Shown: positions 17,911-26,993, counted from the stretch's first letter. The stretch is 64,000 nucleotides of DNA from Bacillota bacterium (GCA_023415825.1 JAEZJF010000007.1:62001-126000), one strand, 5' to 3'. Translations and numbers: made by a program. Notes: generated from the letters alone by a model not told the origin.

Positions 17911-19929
17911 TCACCTTTTGTTGTTGTGAGTATAATCCGTAATGACCTGCTTTAAGATATCCACAGTTTCCATGGTATCGGCCAGCTCATTTTTCAATCG
18001 TTTGTTTTCAGCCTCGAGACTGAGTATCCGGGTCGATTCCAGCTCGGCACGGAATTGAGCAGATGACCTGAATTCTTCCTTCCCGGATGTTTCCCTGGCC
18101 TGGCGAGTTTGCGAAAGTTTTGGCTGAGGCGCTTTCAAAACAAAGGTTTCGTGGGTGAGCTCATTATGTTTACCCCTCTTTACATAGCGGGTGTGCAGGA
18201 GCTCATGAGCCAAATGACCGTTGGGTTCCCCCAAAAACTCCTTGTAAAAGGACAGGATAGCAGGATTTTCATGAGACTTTCTGATGGTCTTGCTCTCATC
18301 CTCGTCATAAAGTCCCCTCATACGCTTTTCAGCAACCTCGGGATCATCGCTTCTGGGCTGTCCTCCTCCTGTAATGCACCCATTGGGACATCCCATGACC
18401 TCAATGAAGTGATAGCCTGACTTTCCTTGCTCTATTTGTTCCAGCAGGACCCTTGCATTTTTCAGACCGCTTGTAACAGCCACCTTCACCTCAACCCCTT
18501 CCAGGTAGTCATAATCCGGAAGAGGAATCTCAATTTTGACTGCAGCCTCCTTGATATTATCCAACCCTACGATAGGCGTGACATGGAGCTTGTCAAAGGG
18601 CAGCTCACGCCCTGTAACCAGCTCATAAACGGTTCTCAAGGCGGCTTCCATAACTCCTCCCGTCACACCGAAAATATCAGCTGCACCTGTGGAAATTCCC
18701 AGTGGCGCATCAAATTCACGGTCAGGAAGGTTGACAAAGTCAATACCTGCCTCCTTGATCATATCGCCCAACTCCCTGCAGGTGAGTACGGCATCCACGT
18801 TGGGAAGTCCGTCGTTTTTCATTTCTTCCCTGGCAATTTCAAACTTTTTGGCGGTACAGGGCATAACGGATACAACAAACATATCCTTTGGATCAATACC
18901 CAGCTTTTCGGCATAAAAAGACTTAACGACAGCACCCATCATGGTATGGGGCGATTTACAGGTTGAAAGATGTGGCAGGAGATTAGGAAAGGTATGCTCA
19001 ATATACTTGATCCAGCCGGGACTGCAGCTTGTGATCATGGGAAGTACGCTATTCCTGCCCGTTAATGCATGCTTAACACGGTTCAGGAACTCCGTACCCT
19101 CCTCGATAATGGTCAGGTCTGCGGCCCAGTCTGTATCGAAAATGTCATCAAAGCCCATGGCAGACAGAGCATGAGCTAGCTTTCCCGTACAGCGCGTGCC
19201 GGGAGCCAGACCGAATTCTTCTCCAATAGCCACGCGAATAGCCGGGGCCACCTGCACCACTACACGTTTCTCCTTGTCATGAAGCGCGGTCCATACCTTT
19301 TCGGTGGCTGATGTCTCCTTTAATGCACCTACCGGACACACAACGGTGCATTGCCCGCAGAAGGCACAATTCACAGAGCCCAAGGGAAGATCCATGCCCG
19401 GGCTGATCACAGTCTTGAAGCCACGATTCTGTGGGTTTAAAACTCCGGTTCCCTGTATTTCATTACAGACTGTCACACATCGGCGGCATAGTATGCATTT
19501 GGACATATCTCGGGTAATAGAGACCGACATATCCAAGGGGCTTTCGGATCGCTCCCCATCAAACCGAGACTCCTCAACTCCCAACAATCTCCCCAGATCC
19601 TGAAGCTCACAGTGTGTATTGCGCTTGCAGCTCAGACAACTCCGATTATGATCTGAAAGGAGGAGCTCGTATAAAACCTTGCGTGCCTTTTGCACCCTCT
19701 GACTATTGGTGTGAATCACCATTCCCTCTGTAGCCTGTGTAATACACGAAGCCAGGAGCGTTTTGGCACCTTCCACCTCTACAACGCAGATGCGGCATGA
19801 ACCGATAGGGTGGGCGTTTTTCAGATAGCACAGACTGGGGATATGAATATGATTGGCTCTGGCAGCCTCAAGAATGGTACTGCCCTCAGGAGCAGTAACT
19901 TGCTTTCCGTTAATAGTCAAATTCAACAT
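17911..19929 (-). CDS. hydA: [FeFe]-hydrogenase catalytic subunit, multimeric type
   Basis: A 672-residue subunit that interconverts protons and H2. An N-terminal [2Fe-2S] domain (about 1-80) is followed by the His-Cys3 [4Fe-4S] site HNRSCLSCKRNTHC and two ferredoxin clusters, CILCRRCVTVC and CAFCGQCTVVC. The H-cluster domain shows L1 TSCSPGW, L2 MPCTAKKFE, GGVMEAALR, and L3 GCPNGCITGGGQP, then the small-subunit domain. The L1 loop has Ser where many monomeric enzymes have a second Cys. The last 70 or so residues form an extra charged tail with a leucine-rich coiled coil (LEAENKRLKNELADTMETV). ATG 19929 is preferred; a GTG three codons earlier is closer to the AGGAGG inside the end of hydB. 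Confidence 0.95.
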   Translation of the reverse strand: MLNLTINGKQVTAPEGSTILEAARANHIHIPSLCYLKNAHPIGSCRICVVEVEGAKTLLASCITQATEGMVIHTNSQRVQKARKVLYELLLSDHNRSCLSCKRNTHCELQDLGRLLGVEESRFDGERSESPLDMSVSITRDMSKCILCRRCVTVCNEIQGTGVLNPQNRGFKTVISPGMDLPLGSVNCAFCGQCTVVCPVGALKETSATEKVWTALHDKEKRVVVQVAPAIRVAIGEEFGLAPGTRCTGKLAHALSAMGFDDIFDTDWAADLTIIEEGTEFLNRVKHALTGRNSVLPMITSCSPGWIKYIEHTFPNLLPHLSTCKSPHTMMGAVVKSFYAEKLGIDPKDMFVVSVMPCTAKKFEIAREEMKNDGLPNVDAVLTCRELGDMIKEAGIDFVNLPDREFDAPLGISTGAADIFGVTGGVMEAALRTVYELVTGRELPFDKLHVTPIVGLDNIKEAAVKIEIPLPDYDYLEGVEVKVAVTSGLKNARVLLEQIEQGKSGYHFIEVMGCPNGCITGGGQPRSDDPEVAEKRMRGLYDEDESKTIRKSHENPAILSFYKEFLGEPNGHLAHELLHTRYVKRGKHNELTHETFVLKAPQPKLSQTRQARETSGKEEFRSSAQFRAELESTRILSLEAENKRLKNELADTMETVDILKQVITDYTHNNKR

Positions 19930-19938
19930 CTTATTCAC

Positions 19939-22900
19939 CTACCTCCTATCGCAATGCAAGCAGCGCATAGCCTCTGCCATGGCATTGAGCTTATGATAAC
20001 CGATAACCACCTCGTCAAAGGATTCAGCGCGGCGCTCCAGGGGCAGAAGCTCCATGGGGAAGCGGGTATGTGAAACCACCTCATCCTCATCGATTGTCTT
20101 AGGGATATCAATCTGCTCACCCTTATTCAAAACGCCTTTGCCGTTTAAGTGGATGTCAATGGCCCTGGCGGCATTCTTACCATCGGCAATGGCTCGAATG
20201 ACCTCGTCGGGGCCTCTGGCAACGTCGCCTCCTGCAAATACACCAGCCATTTTGGTCATTTGGGTCTCGGCATCCACGACAAAATTGCCCCATGGCGTAA
20301 CTCCGATATCGTCCTTGGGTACGAAGGGCAGGTCAGCATATTGGCTTACTGCAACAATGACTGTGTTGACATCAATAAAGAAATTTGATCCTTCAATATG
20401 ATGCGTGTTCCGCCGCCCTGTGTTGTCAAAATTGCCCAAATACCGGCGAACGCACTCCATTTTGGATACATGGCCATGCTTGTCGGACAGGAAGCGAAGG
20501 GGTGACACCAGCTCATGCAGCTCAACACCCTCGTGCAAGGCCTCCTCGATTTCAACATCATAGGCCGGCATCATGTCCCTGGTTCTCCGATAAAGAAGCA
20601 TCACTTTGGACGCTCCAAGCCGCAGGGCGGTACGTGCTGAATCCACAGCCGTATTGCCGCCTCCGATCACAGCTACCACATGTCCTTTCAGGTCTACATT
20701 GTTATACAGCTTGACATCTTTTAAAAAGCTGATGCCCGGCAGCACACCCTTGAGATTTTCACCGGGGACATTCACCTTCTGCGGGATCTGAGTGCCTGTT
20801 GCGATATAAATGGCATTATAGTTAGCTCGAAGCTCTTTAAAGCCGATGTCTTTACCGACTTCAGTATTGGCAAGGATATTGACGCCGGATCGACTGATGA
20901 TTTCTATCTCACGCTTGAGTACCTCTGTGGGCAGACGATATTCCGGGATACCGTAGGCCAAAACTCCTCCCGCTACGGCTTCTCTCTCATAGATGTCTAC
21001 CTCGTAGCCTGTTCTTGCCAGGTAATAACCACAGGTCAGACCCGATGCGCCTGCTCCAATGATGGCCACTTTCTGGCCGTTTTTGGAGCAAACCACATCC
21101 CGTACATATTCCTTTTCATGTTTGATAGCATAGTCTGATACAAAACGCTTCAGATCACAGATAGCGACAGCTTCGTCAACTGATCCTCTGCGGCAGCGCT
21201 TTTCACAGGGATGGGTGCAGATGCGGCCGCAGATGGAAGGCAGCGGATTTTCCTGACGGATCAGATTGTAGGCATCAAGAAATTTCCCGGCAGCAACCAG
21301 ACTGAGATATCCGGGAATATTCACATTGGCAGGGCAGGAATTTTCACAGGGCGAGATAAACAGCTCGCTGCATACACCCGCGCGGCAGTACTTCTTCTTG
21401 ATGTGCTCTTCATATTCCTCCCGGAAGTACTTGATGGTACTCAAGACAGGGTTGGGTGCTGTCTGGCCTAGGCCGCACATGGCTGTATCCTTTATGACAG
21501 CCCCAAGTTCCTCAAGAAGCTCAATATCACCTTCCTGGCCTTCACCCCGAGTGATGCGCTCCAAAATTTCCAGCATCCTTTTGGTACCCACACGGCAGGC
21601 AACACATTTTCCGCAGCTTTCGTCCTGGATGAAATCCATGAAATATCTGGCCGTGTCCACCATACAGGTATCTTCATTCATGGCAATGAGCCCGCCTGAC
21701 CCCATTATAGCCCCAAGCAGAGTAAGGGATTCGTAGTCGGTAGGTACATTCAGATTATCCTGCGTCACGCAGCCTCCTGACGGACCTCCGATCTGTGCCG
21801 ATTTGAACTGCTTCTTGTTTAATATGCCCCCGCCGATTTTGAAAATGATTTCTCCCAAGGGCATGCCAATGGGTACCTCGATGATTCCTGTATTGACGAT
21901 ATCACCGGCCAGGGCGAATACCTTGGTGCCATGCGCTTTTTCTGTGCCAAACTGAGTATACCAGACACCACCCTTCTCCATAATAACCGGAACAGAAGCA
22001 AAGGTTTCTACATTGTTGATAATGGTGGGCTTCCCAAACAGGCCTTTTTGGAAGGGGAAGGGCGGTTTTTGCCGAGGCTCGCCACGACAGCCTTCAATAG
22101 AGGACATCAGCGAGGTTTCCTCACCGCAAACAAAAGCACCCGCACCGATGCGGATTTCCAAATCAAAGTTAAAGCTGCTTCCCAGAATATTTTCGCCTAA
22201 AAGGCCATAGGCCTGGGCTTGCTTGATAGCTGCATCAAGCCTTTCAACGGCCAAGGGGTATTCGGCGCGTATGTACACAAAGCCTTTAGTAGCACCAATT
22301 GCATAGCCGCCAATGATCATACCTTCTATCAGCGTATGGGGATCACCCTCAATAATACTGCGGTCCATGAAGGCACCAGGATCCCCTTCATCAGCATTGC
22401 AGACAATATATTTCTGATCGCTGACTGCCTTTCGTCCGGCTTCCCACTTGATTCCTGTAGGAAAGCCTGCACCACCGCGCCCCCGCATTCCCGAGGTCTT
22501 CATTACCTCAATGACCTGTGTATCGGTCATGGTATTGAGCACCCTTTCAGCCGCACTATAGCCACCGGCGGCTATATAGGCTTCAATGCTGTTATACTCG
22601 AGAATACCGCAATTCCGGAGCGCAATTCGTACCTGTTCCTTAAAGAAATTGATATCATCTATTTGGGGTATGTATTTTTGAAGGACATGATCAAAAAAGG
22701 TATATTCCTCCAGGATCTGGTGATCCACAATATGAGCCTTTATTATTTTCTGGGCGCTTTCAGGTGTAAGGCGGGTATAGAAAATGCGCTCGGGCAGAAT
22801 AAGCATGACTGGTCCTACAGCACAGGTTCCCATACACCCTGTCTCAAAAACGACAACGCTTTTATCCAGTGAAAGTGCTTTCACTTGCTCCAGCACAGCA

Positions 22901-23043
22901 TCTCTGACAAGCCCGCAGTCTGATGAGACGCATCCTGCGCCGGCACAGACCAAAATTTGATGGCTGTTTTTTTCTTTTTCTTGCCGGTATGCTTTTTGAA
23001 TATTTTCAAGGTCTTCCTTGCCAGTTATCTTGATACTACTCAT
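19939..23043 (-). CDS. hydB: HydB (NuoF-like) fused to GltD/NfnL-like flavoprotein
   Basis: A 1034-residue fusion that should pass electrons between NAD(P)H, flavins, Fe-S clusters and HydA. The N-terminal thioredoxin-like [2Fe-2S] domain (about 28-120) has CAGAGCVSSDC and CMGTCAVGP. The NuoF core (about 160-560) has the FMN/NADH motif GRGGAGFPTGIKW and the cluster motif ESCGKCVACRVG. Where HydB usually carries a ferredoxin domain there is instead a complete GltD/NfnL-like half (about 565-1034). This half has paired Cys motifs (CENSCPANV, CGRICTHPCEKRC), an FAD fold GAGASGLTCG, and a second nucleotide fold VIGGGNTAVDSARTA. A shared stop/start region links it to hydA. Confidence 0.93.
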   Translation of the reverse strand: MSSIKITGKEDLENIQKAYRQEKEKNSHQILVCAGAGCVSSDCGLVRDAVLEQVKALSLDKSVVVFETGCMGTCAVGPVMLILPERIFYTRLTPESAQKIIKAHIVDHQILEEYTFFDHVLQKYIPQIDDINFFKEQVRIALRNCGILEYNSIEAYIAAGGYSAAERVLNTMTDTQVIEVMKTSGMRGRGGAGFPTGIKWEAGRKAVSDQKYIVCNADEGDPGAFMDRSIIEGDPHTLIEGMIIGGYAIGATKGFVYIRAEYPLAVERLDAAIKQAQAYGLLGENILGSSFNFDLEIRIGAGAFVCGEETSLMSSIEGCRGEPRQKPPFPFQKGLFGKPTIINNVETFASVPVIMEKGGVWYTQFGTEKAHGTKVFALAGDIVNTGIIEVPIGMPLGEIIFKIGGGILNKKQFKSAQIGGPSGGCVTQDNLNVPTDYESLTLLGAIMGSGGLIAMNEDTCMVDTARYFMDFIQDESCGKCVACRVGTKRMLEILERITRGEGQEGDIELLEELGAVIKDTAMCGLGQTAPNPVLSTIKYFREEYEEHIKKKYCRAGVCSELFISPCENSCPANVNIPGYLSLVAAGKFLDAYNLIRQENPLPSICGRICTHPCEKRCRRGSVDEAVAICDLKRFVSDYAIKHEKEYVRDVVCSKNGQKVAIIGAGASGLTCGYYLARTGYEVDIYEREAVAGGVLAYGIPEYRLPTEVLKREIEIISRSGVNILANTEVGKDIGFKELRANYNAIYIATGTQIPQKVNVPGENLKGVLPGISFLKDVKLYNNVDLKGHVVAVIGGGNTAVDSARTALRLGASKVMLLYRRTRDMMPAYDVEIEEALHEGVELHELVSPLRFLSDKHGHVSKMECVRRYLGNFDNTGRRNTHHIEGSNFFIDVNTVIVAVSQYADLPFVPKDDIGVTPWGNFVVDAETQMTKMAGVFAGGDVARGPDEVIRAIADGKNAARAIDIHLNGKGVLNKGEQIDIPKTIDEDEVVSHTRFPMELLPLERRAESFDEVVIGYHKLNAMAEAMRCLHCDRR

Positions 23044-23060
23044 TTTCTCACCTTCCTTCC

Positions 23061-23552
23061 CTAAAATTTGGCCAGCAGAGCATTCAGCTTGGTGGGCGTC
23101 ATCTGTTTATACACCACATCATCAATCATGATGGCGGGGGCAAGCCCGCAGGCTCCTATACAACGGGCCACTTCAAAGGTGAACTTGCCGTCGGAGGTAG
23201 TACCGCCGATATCCACATTCAGGGTTTTCATGAGATGCTCTATCAGTTTTTTACCGCCTCTGACATAGCAAGCCGTTCCCAGGCAGACGCGAATGGTATG
23301 CAATCCGCGGGGCTGAACTGAGAAGAAGGAATAAAAGGATACCACACCCGACACTTGGGAAAAGGGTATTCCAAGTGCACCGGCAATGTATCGCTGCAGG
23401 TCCAGGGGAAGACTTCCGTAGATCTTCTGTGCAGCATGCAAGATTTGAATTAAGGAGCCTTCCTTATCCCGGTAAAGAGCAATGATGTTTTTCATTTCAG
23501 AATACTTGTGCTGCTCCTTGCATTGCTTTTCAGTATGAGCGCCTTTAATCAT
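23061..23552 (-). CDS. hydC: HydC/NuoE-like [2Fe-2S] subunit
   Basis: A 163-residue thioredoxin-fold protein. The four cluster ligands are in CLGTAC and CIGACG, separated by about 36 residues, as in NuoE and HydC. The N-terminal helical region includes QRYIAGALGIPFSQVSGVVSFYSFF, the typical NuoE block. ATG 23552 follows AGGAGGG. It is the first gene of the hydC-hydB-hydA operon; 17 bases separate it from hydB. It carries one relay cluster between HydB and HydA. Its length is normal for the family. Confidence 0.94.
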   Translation of the reverse strand: MIKGAHTEKQCKEQHKYSEMKNIIALYRDKEGSLIQILHAAQKIYGSLPLDLQRYIAGALGIPFSQVSGVVSFYSFFSVQPRGLHTIRVCLGTACYVRGGKKLIEHLMKTLNVDIGGTTSDGKFTFEVARCIGACGLAPAIMIDDVVYKQMTPTKLNALLAKF

Positions 23553-23682
23553 AGGTTCCCTCCTTACTCATGCCAAATGGAATATGTTTCCTTTTAATCT
23601 TACTCAATCATTGTGAGGATAAAAAGAAATTTTATAAATTATCCGTATAAATTTTTTGATTTGTCGTTGAGTAATGGGGCAC

Positions 23683-23714
23683 TTGTTCATACTCACTTTA
23701 CAATGATTTCACAG
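23683..23714. repeat. 22-bp sequence shared with the sugar-uptake/alarmone region, copy 1
   Basis: The block begins TTGTTCATACTCACTTTACA and, with AT, makes 22 identical bases; TTCACA follows three bases later in both copies. It is upstream of the hydrogenase operon. Confidence 0.7.
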
Positions 23715-23775
23715 AACCGATCCTTCAGCTGCATCTTGATTATGGCTATACGCTTTCATTTTAAATGATGCGAAG

Positions 23776-23831
23776 ATAAAAAGGGCGGTCTAGATCTCTA
23801 TACGTTTTATCGCATAAAGAACGACCGCCCC
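23776..23831 (-). terminator. Terminator of the carbohydrate locus
   Basis: On the minus strand GGGCGGTC (23830-23823) pairs with GACCGCCC (23790-23783) across a long AT-rich loop, followed by TTTTTA. It lies just past the stop of the last isomerase gene. Confidence 0.72.
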
Positions 23832-23855
23832 TACCTCACGCAGAATTTCGCGGAA

Positions 23856-24734
23856 TTAAGCAGTTGGAAGTGTGGCTAAGGTTCTCAGATTTTTAAGTCC
23901 CAGAGATATTCCTGTTAAGGGGTGCTCCAGTCCTTCAAATTCAATAGAAATCGCTCCTTGATAACCTGCGCTTTTTATGATTCTCAGGCATTGGGCAACC
24001 GGCACATCTCCGTGGCCAATGATGGAACCGCGCAGATAATTACCGCCTCTGGAAGTGAACCAGCCTTCACCCGGATAAGGCAAGGTGCCGGGTTTGGTGT
24101 GAAAATCCTTCACGTGAACATGGACGGCATAAGGAGCTAATCTTGCCACAGCTTTTACAGGTTCCTCGTCAGCGCAAAGAAAATTCCCCATATCCAGTAG
24201 AATACCGAAATTCTCATGATTGACGCCGTTCACAAGCTTCTCTACCCTCTCACTGTCCTGGCAGAAGAACCCGTGATTTTCGACCATTGTCCTGATTCCA
24301 AGGCCCTGGGCATATTCAGTTACTTCCCGACACCCTTTTATCAACAGAGGAAGGGCATCATCGAAACCTCTCGGGCCTCTATGACCAGGCTTGAAACCTA
24401 CAGATGCATCATGACGCATCCCCGGTGCTCCGAGAATTGCTGCTATTTCAACTTCACCCTTGAGCCTGTTTATTTCAGCGGCAAAATCTCCTCCTGAACC
24501 ATTTATCATATCAGCACCAATAGTATAGTTTCCCATCTCTATCCCGATACGGGCGCACTCTTCTTTGATCCTAGTTGCGTAAGACTTGGCAGTCTCTCCC
24601 TGGGGAATCGACAGTCCGGCAAATTCGATGACCTCAAACCCCATTTCCTTCGCTTTGCTTATGGTGTCAAACTCGGTTAACTCCCCGCTTTTTATAGCAT
24701 TAAAAAAGCTATATGTACTCACTCCGATTTCCAT
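23856..24734 (-). CDS. Sugar phosphate isomerase/epimerase (xylose isomerase-like TIM barrel)
   Basis: A 292-residue TIM-barrel protein of the AP-endonuclease-2 fold. It opens MEIGVSTYSF and carries VIEFAG, TMVENHGFF (metal-binding Glu), ILLDMGNF (Asp), VHVHVKDFH (His) and SIEFEGLEH (Glu), the metal ligands expected for the fold. ATG 24734 follows GGAG; an upstream in-frame start gives an unrelated Cys-rich extension and is rejected. It ends the operon that includes Gfo/Idh, a second TIM-barrel isomerase and sugar transport genes. It probably acts on a keto-sugar or inositol-type intermediate. Confidence 0.85.
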   Translation of the reverse strand: MEIGVSTYSFFNAIKSGELTEFDTISKAKEMGFEVIEFAGLSIPQGETAKSYATRIKEECARIGIEMGNYTIGADMINGSGGDFAAEINRLKGEVEIAAILGAPGMRHDASVGFKPGHRGPRGFDDALPLLIKGCREVTEYAQGLGIRTMVENHGFFCQDSERVEKLVNGVNHENFGILLDMGNFLCADEEPVKAVARLAPYAVHVHVKDFHTKPGTLPYPGEGWFTSRGGNYLRGSIIGHGDVPVAQCLRIIKSAGYQGAISIEFEGLEHPLTGISLGLKNLRTLATLPTA

Positions 24735-24750
24735 AATGCTCCACCCCTTC

Positions 24751-25803
24751 TTACAGCAGGACTTCACGTCCTGTTTTTGCGGACTCATACACGGCATCAA
24801 TAATTTTCATGAGCTCAACACCGTCTTCAGCCGGGCTGGCGCATTCTGTCCCATTGACCACACAATCTACAAAATGGGCTATCTCATTTTCAAAAAGACC
24901 AGTGAAGCTCAGCGCCGTGTCATGGGCCGGCGTAATGTCAACCAGATAATTGTTCATTTCAGAGTAAAATTCCAGCTTAGGGTCCAGCTTTGCTCCAGAC
25001 TTTGTACCGAACAGTTCAATATTGCCTACATCTTTCTTCATATTGAGGCTGAAGCTTGTTTCAACATTCAAAACCGCTCCGTTATCAAATCTGATCATGG
25101 CGACAGCCAGATCCTCAACATTGAAGATATTATCATTGTCTGCCGAAACATAGCCCTTCTGCTGACTGATGTGATCCCTTGCTCCCAGTTTGTTAAAGGT
25201 AGCTCCGGTAACCGCGACGGCTTTGGGCTTACCCATGAGATATCGAACCAGATCAATGACATGAACACCAAGATCAATCAATGGGCCGCCGCCTGATCGG
25301 CTCTTGTCGCCAAACCAGCCGCCGGGGCATCCGAATCTTCTTAAATAGGCGGCTTTGGCATAATAGATATCACCCATCATTCCATTATCAATAAAGTCTT
25401 TGAGTATTTTGGCATCATTGCCGAATCTTCTGACAAAACCAATCATTAAGAGTTTACCCGATTCTTTTGCCGCCTTTTCCATCTCCATCGCCTGTTCTGC
25501 GTTCAAAGCCATGGGCTTTTCACATAAAACATGCTTTCCTGCTTTTAATGATGCTATGGTGGCGGGCGCGTGAATATTATTCCCGGTACATACGCTTACC
25601 GCGTCCAGTTCCTCAAGCTTCAGCATTTCATTGTAATCGGTAAAGACATGCTTTAAATTATGATTTTTGACACACTCATGAGCTCTCTCACCATTAATGT
25701 CACACACTGCATAAAGCTCCACATTGTCCAGAGCCTTATAGCCCGCGATGTGGCTTCCGCTGATGTTGCCTACGCCAATGATCCCTACCTTGATTTTTTT
25801 CAT
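24751..25803 (-). CDS. Gfo/Idh/MocA family NAD(P)-dependent oxidoreductase
   Basis: A 350-residue dehydrogenase. The N-terminal Rossmann fold has GVGNISGSHIAGY and the family motif CEKPMAL at about residue 95. The C-terminal domain binds the sugar, with the GGGPLIDLGVHVIDLVRYLMG block, whose Asp and His are the usual catalytic-site positions. ATG 25803 follows AGGAAAGG. It lies 15 bases from one TIM-barrel isomerase and 16 from the other. This pairing is common in oxidation of inositols, uronates or deoxysugars at a hydroxyl to a ketone, which the isomerases can then rearrange. Confidence 0.9.
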   Translation of the reverse strand: MKKIKVGIIGVGNISGSHIAGYKALDNVELYAVCDINGERAHECVKNHNLKHVFTDYNEMLKLEELDAVSVCTGNNIHAPATIASLKAGKHVLCEKPMALNAEQAMEMEKAAKESGKLLMIGFVRRFGNDAKILKDFIDNGMMGDIYYAKAAYLRRFGCPGGWFGDKSRSGGGPLIDLGVHVIDLVRYLMGKPKAVAVTGATFNKLGARDHISQQKGYVSADNDNIFNVEDLAVAMIRFDNGAVLNVETSFSLNMKKDVGNIELFGTKSGAKLDPKLEFYSEMNNYLVDITPAHDTALSFTGLFENEIAHFVDCVVNGTECASPAEDGVELMKIIDAVYESAKTGREVLL

Positions 25804-25818
25804 AACCTTTCCTCCTTT

Positions 25819-26673
25819 TCAGCCATTGATGGTGGCTATGGTGCGATTCAAAAATTCAACTGCTATCCTGATGTCCGTTTCGGGATTTTGACCTACTTCC
25901 CGCTCAATGGTCAGAAAACCCTTATAGCCAATGGAATCAAGGGCTTTCAGATAGTCGACAAAATTGACGCTGCCCTGACCCAGAGGAACCTCCCTAAAAG
26001 AAGTTTCCGACTTGATCGCTTCTTCGATAAGTCCATAGATGACCTCAGGATTTCCTTTCTTCAGCATGATCCCATCCTTGGCATGGGTATGTACAATATA
26101 GTCCTTCAACGTCAGCACTGCTGTTGCAGGGTCGTCTCCTGTCACCATCACAAGGTTGGCAGGATCCATGTTGACCTTGACACCTTTGGCATGCAAGCCG
26201 TCCAAAAAATTTTTCAGCACCGCCGATGTCTCGGGTCCTGTTTCAATGGCAAAAAAGGCCCCCACAATATCCCCATATTCGCCGAGCGCCTCACAGGCCT
26301 CCTGCATAACGCCCCATCTTGGATGATTTGAATTCTCCGGCACAACACCGATATGGGTTGTAATGATGTTGGTATCAAGATCCCTGGCAAGATCCATAAT
26401 TCTCTTCGACTTTTCAATTTTCCAGGGGTTGGTCTCTCTATCCCCGAACCCGCTACCAAGATCTCCGCAGAGAGCTGAAATCACGAGCCCGTTTGATTTG
26501 ACCCTATCCAGGAATTCTTTTCTTTGCTTTACCGACAGGTTTTCCGGAGACATGGGGCCGTTAGTCGCATAAACCTGTATGCCCGAAGCACCGACTTCTT
26601 TTGCTTTTTTGATACCTTCCTTCATGTCCAGCCTGAAGGAATCTACAATGACACCAATTTTAAAATCTGCCAT
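25819..26673 (-). CDS. Sugar phosphate isomerase/epimerase (second TIM barrel)
   Basis: A 284-residue xylose isomerase-like TIM barrel. Metal-site blocks are FFAIETGPE (Glu), VNMDPANL (Asp), VHTHAKDG (His) and LTIEREVG (Glu). It begins MADFKIGVIVDSF with GGAG ten bases upstream of ATG 26673. It shares fold but little sequence with the isomerase at 23856. The pair flanking one Gfo/Idh dehydrogenase suggests a multi-step conversion of a single sugar rather than duplicates of one enzyme. Confidence 0.86.
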   Translation of the reverse strand: MADFKIGVIVDSFRLDMKEGIKKAKEVGASGIQVYATNGPMSPENLSVKQRKEFLDRVKSNGLVISALCGDLGSGFGDRETNPWKIEKSKRIMDLARDLDTNIITTHIGVVPENSNHPRWGVMQEACEALGEYGDIVGAFFAIETGPETSAVLKNFLDGLHAKGVKVNMDPANLVMVTGDDPATAVLTLKDYIVHTHAKDGIMLKKGNPEVIYGLIEEAIKSETSFREVPLGQGSVNFVDYLKALDSIGYKGFLTIEREVGQNPETDIRIAVEFLNRTIATING

Positions 26674-26746
26674 ACGGATAAATCTCCTTAACCCTTATTT
26701 TAAATATTGTACTTTTTGTCCTAATCATTTTACATATAATCGCTTT

Positions 26747-26993
26747 TCAGAATTTGATCATATTTCTATAGATACCAGGAGTCGAACCCTCAATCTCAAT
26801 AGCACCTACAATTTTATTATAGAAATCCTTGGGCCCCGCTCCCCCAGTAGTTCCCGAATTTGTCCTTAACCCATGAGACGATATCCATTTTATCAGGTGC
26901 AAGGGGCCGTCTAATTTCGATACCTTCATCAGTCAATCCTGAGAGATCCCCAACCGTAGGAAGATCATAAAGCCTTACTAACATATCAGCCAT
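26747..26993 (-). pseudogene. Broken GNAT acetyltransferase remnant
   Basis: From ATG 26993, with a good AGGAGA site, the minus strand encodes MADMLVRLYDLPTVG and continues EIRRPLAPDKMDIVSWVKDK, the N-terminus of a common clostridial GNAT family. It soon stops near 26817. In another frame the same stretch encodes DFYNKIVGAIEIEGSTPGIY, which matches the C-terminal end of that family. The central acetyl-CoA-binding part of roughly 100 residues is missing. The gene has thus lost its middle and shifted frame. It sits in the middle of the sugar operon. Confidence 0.72.

Larger units (their letters stand above)
23553..23855. promoter_or_regulatory. Upstream region of the hydrogenase operon
   Basis: This 303-bp region holds a possible minus-strand promoter TTGAGT-17-TATTCC ending near 23579. 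It also holds a 22-bp sequence at 23683-23704 that is repeated exactly at 34310-34331, and the terminator of the sugar locus. No Rex-type operator with the TTGTTAA-N4-TTAACAA pattern was found. Confidence 0.5.

Noticed and set aside
18427..18966. Long open frame on the plus strand opposite hydA
   Set aside because: It is antisense to conserved H-cluster sequence and has no protein-like composition or ribosome site.
22219..22872. Plus-strand open frame of about 217 codons opposite hydB
   Set aside because: It mirrors the conserved NuoF region; no family resemblance and no start signal.
23683..23704. Rex operator in front of the hydrogenase operon
   Set aside because: The spacing between TTGT and ACAA is three bases too long for the Rex consensus and the inner bases do not match.
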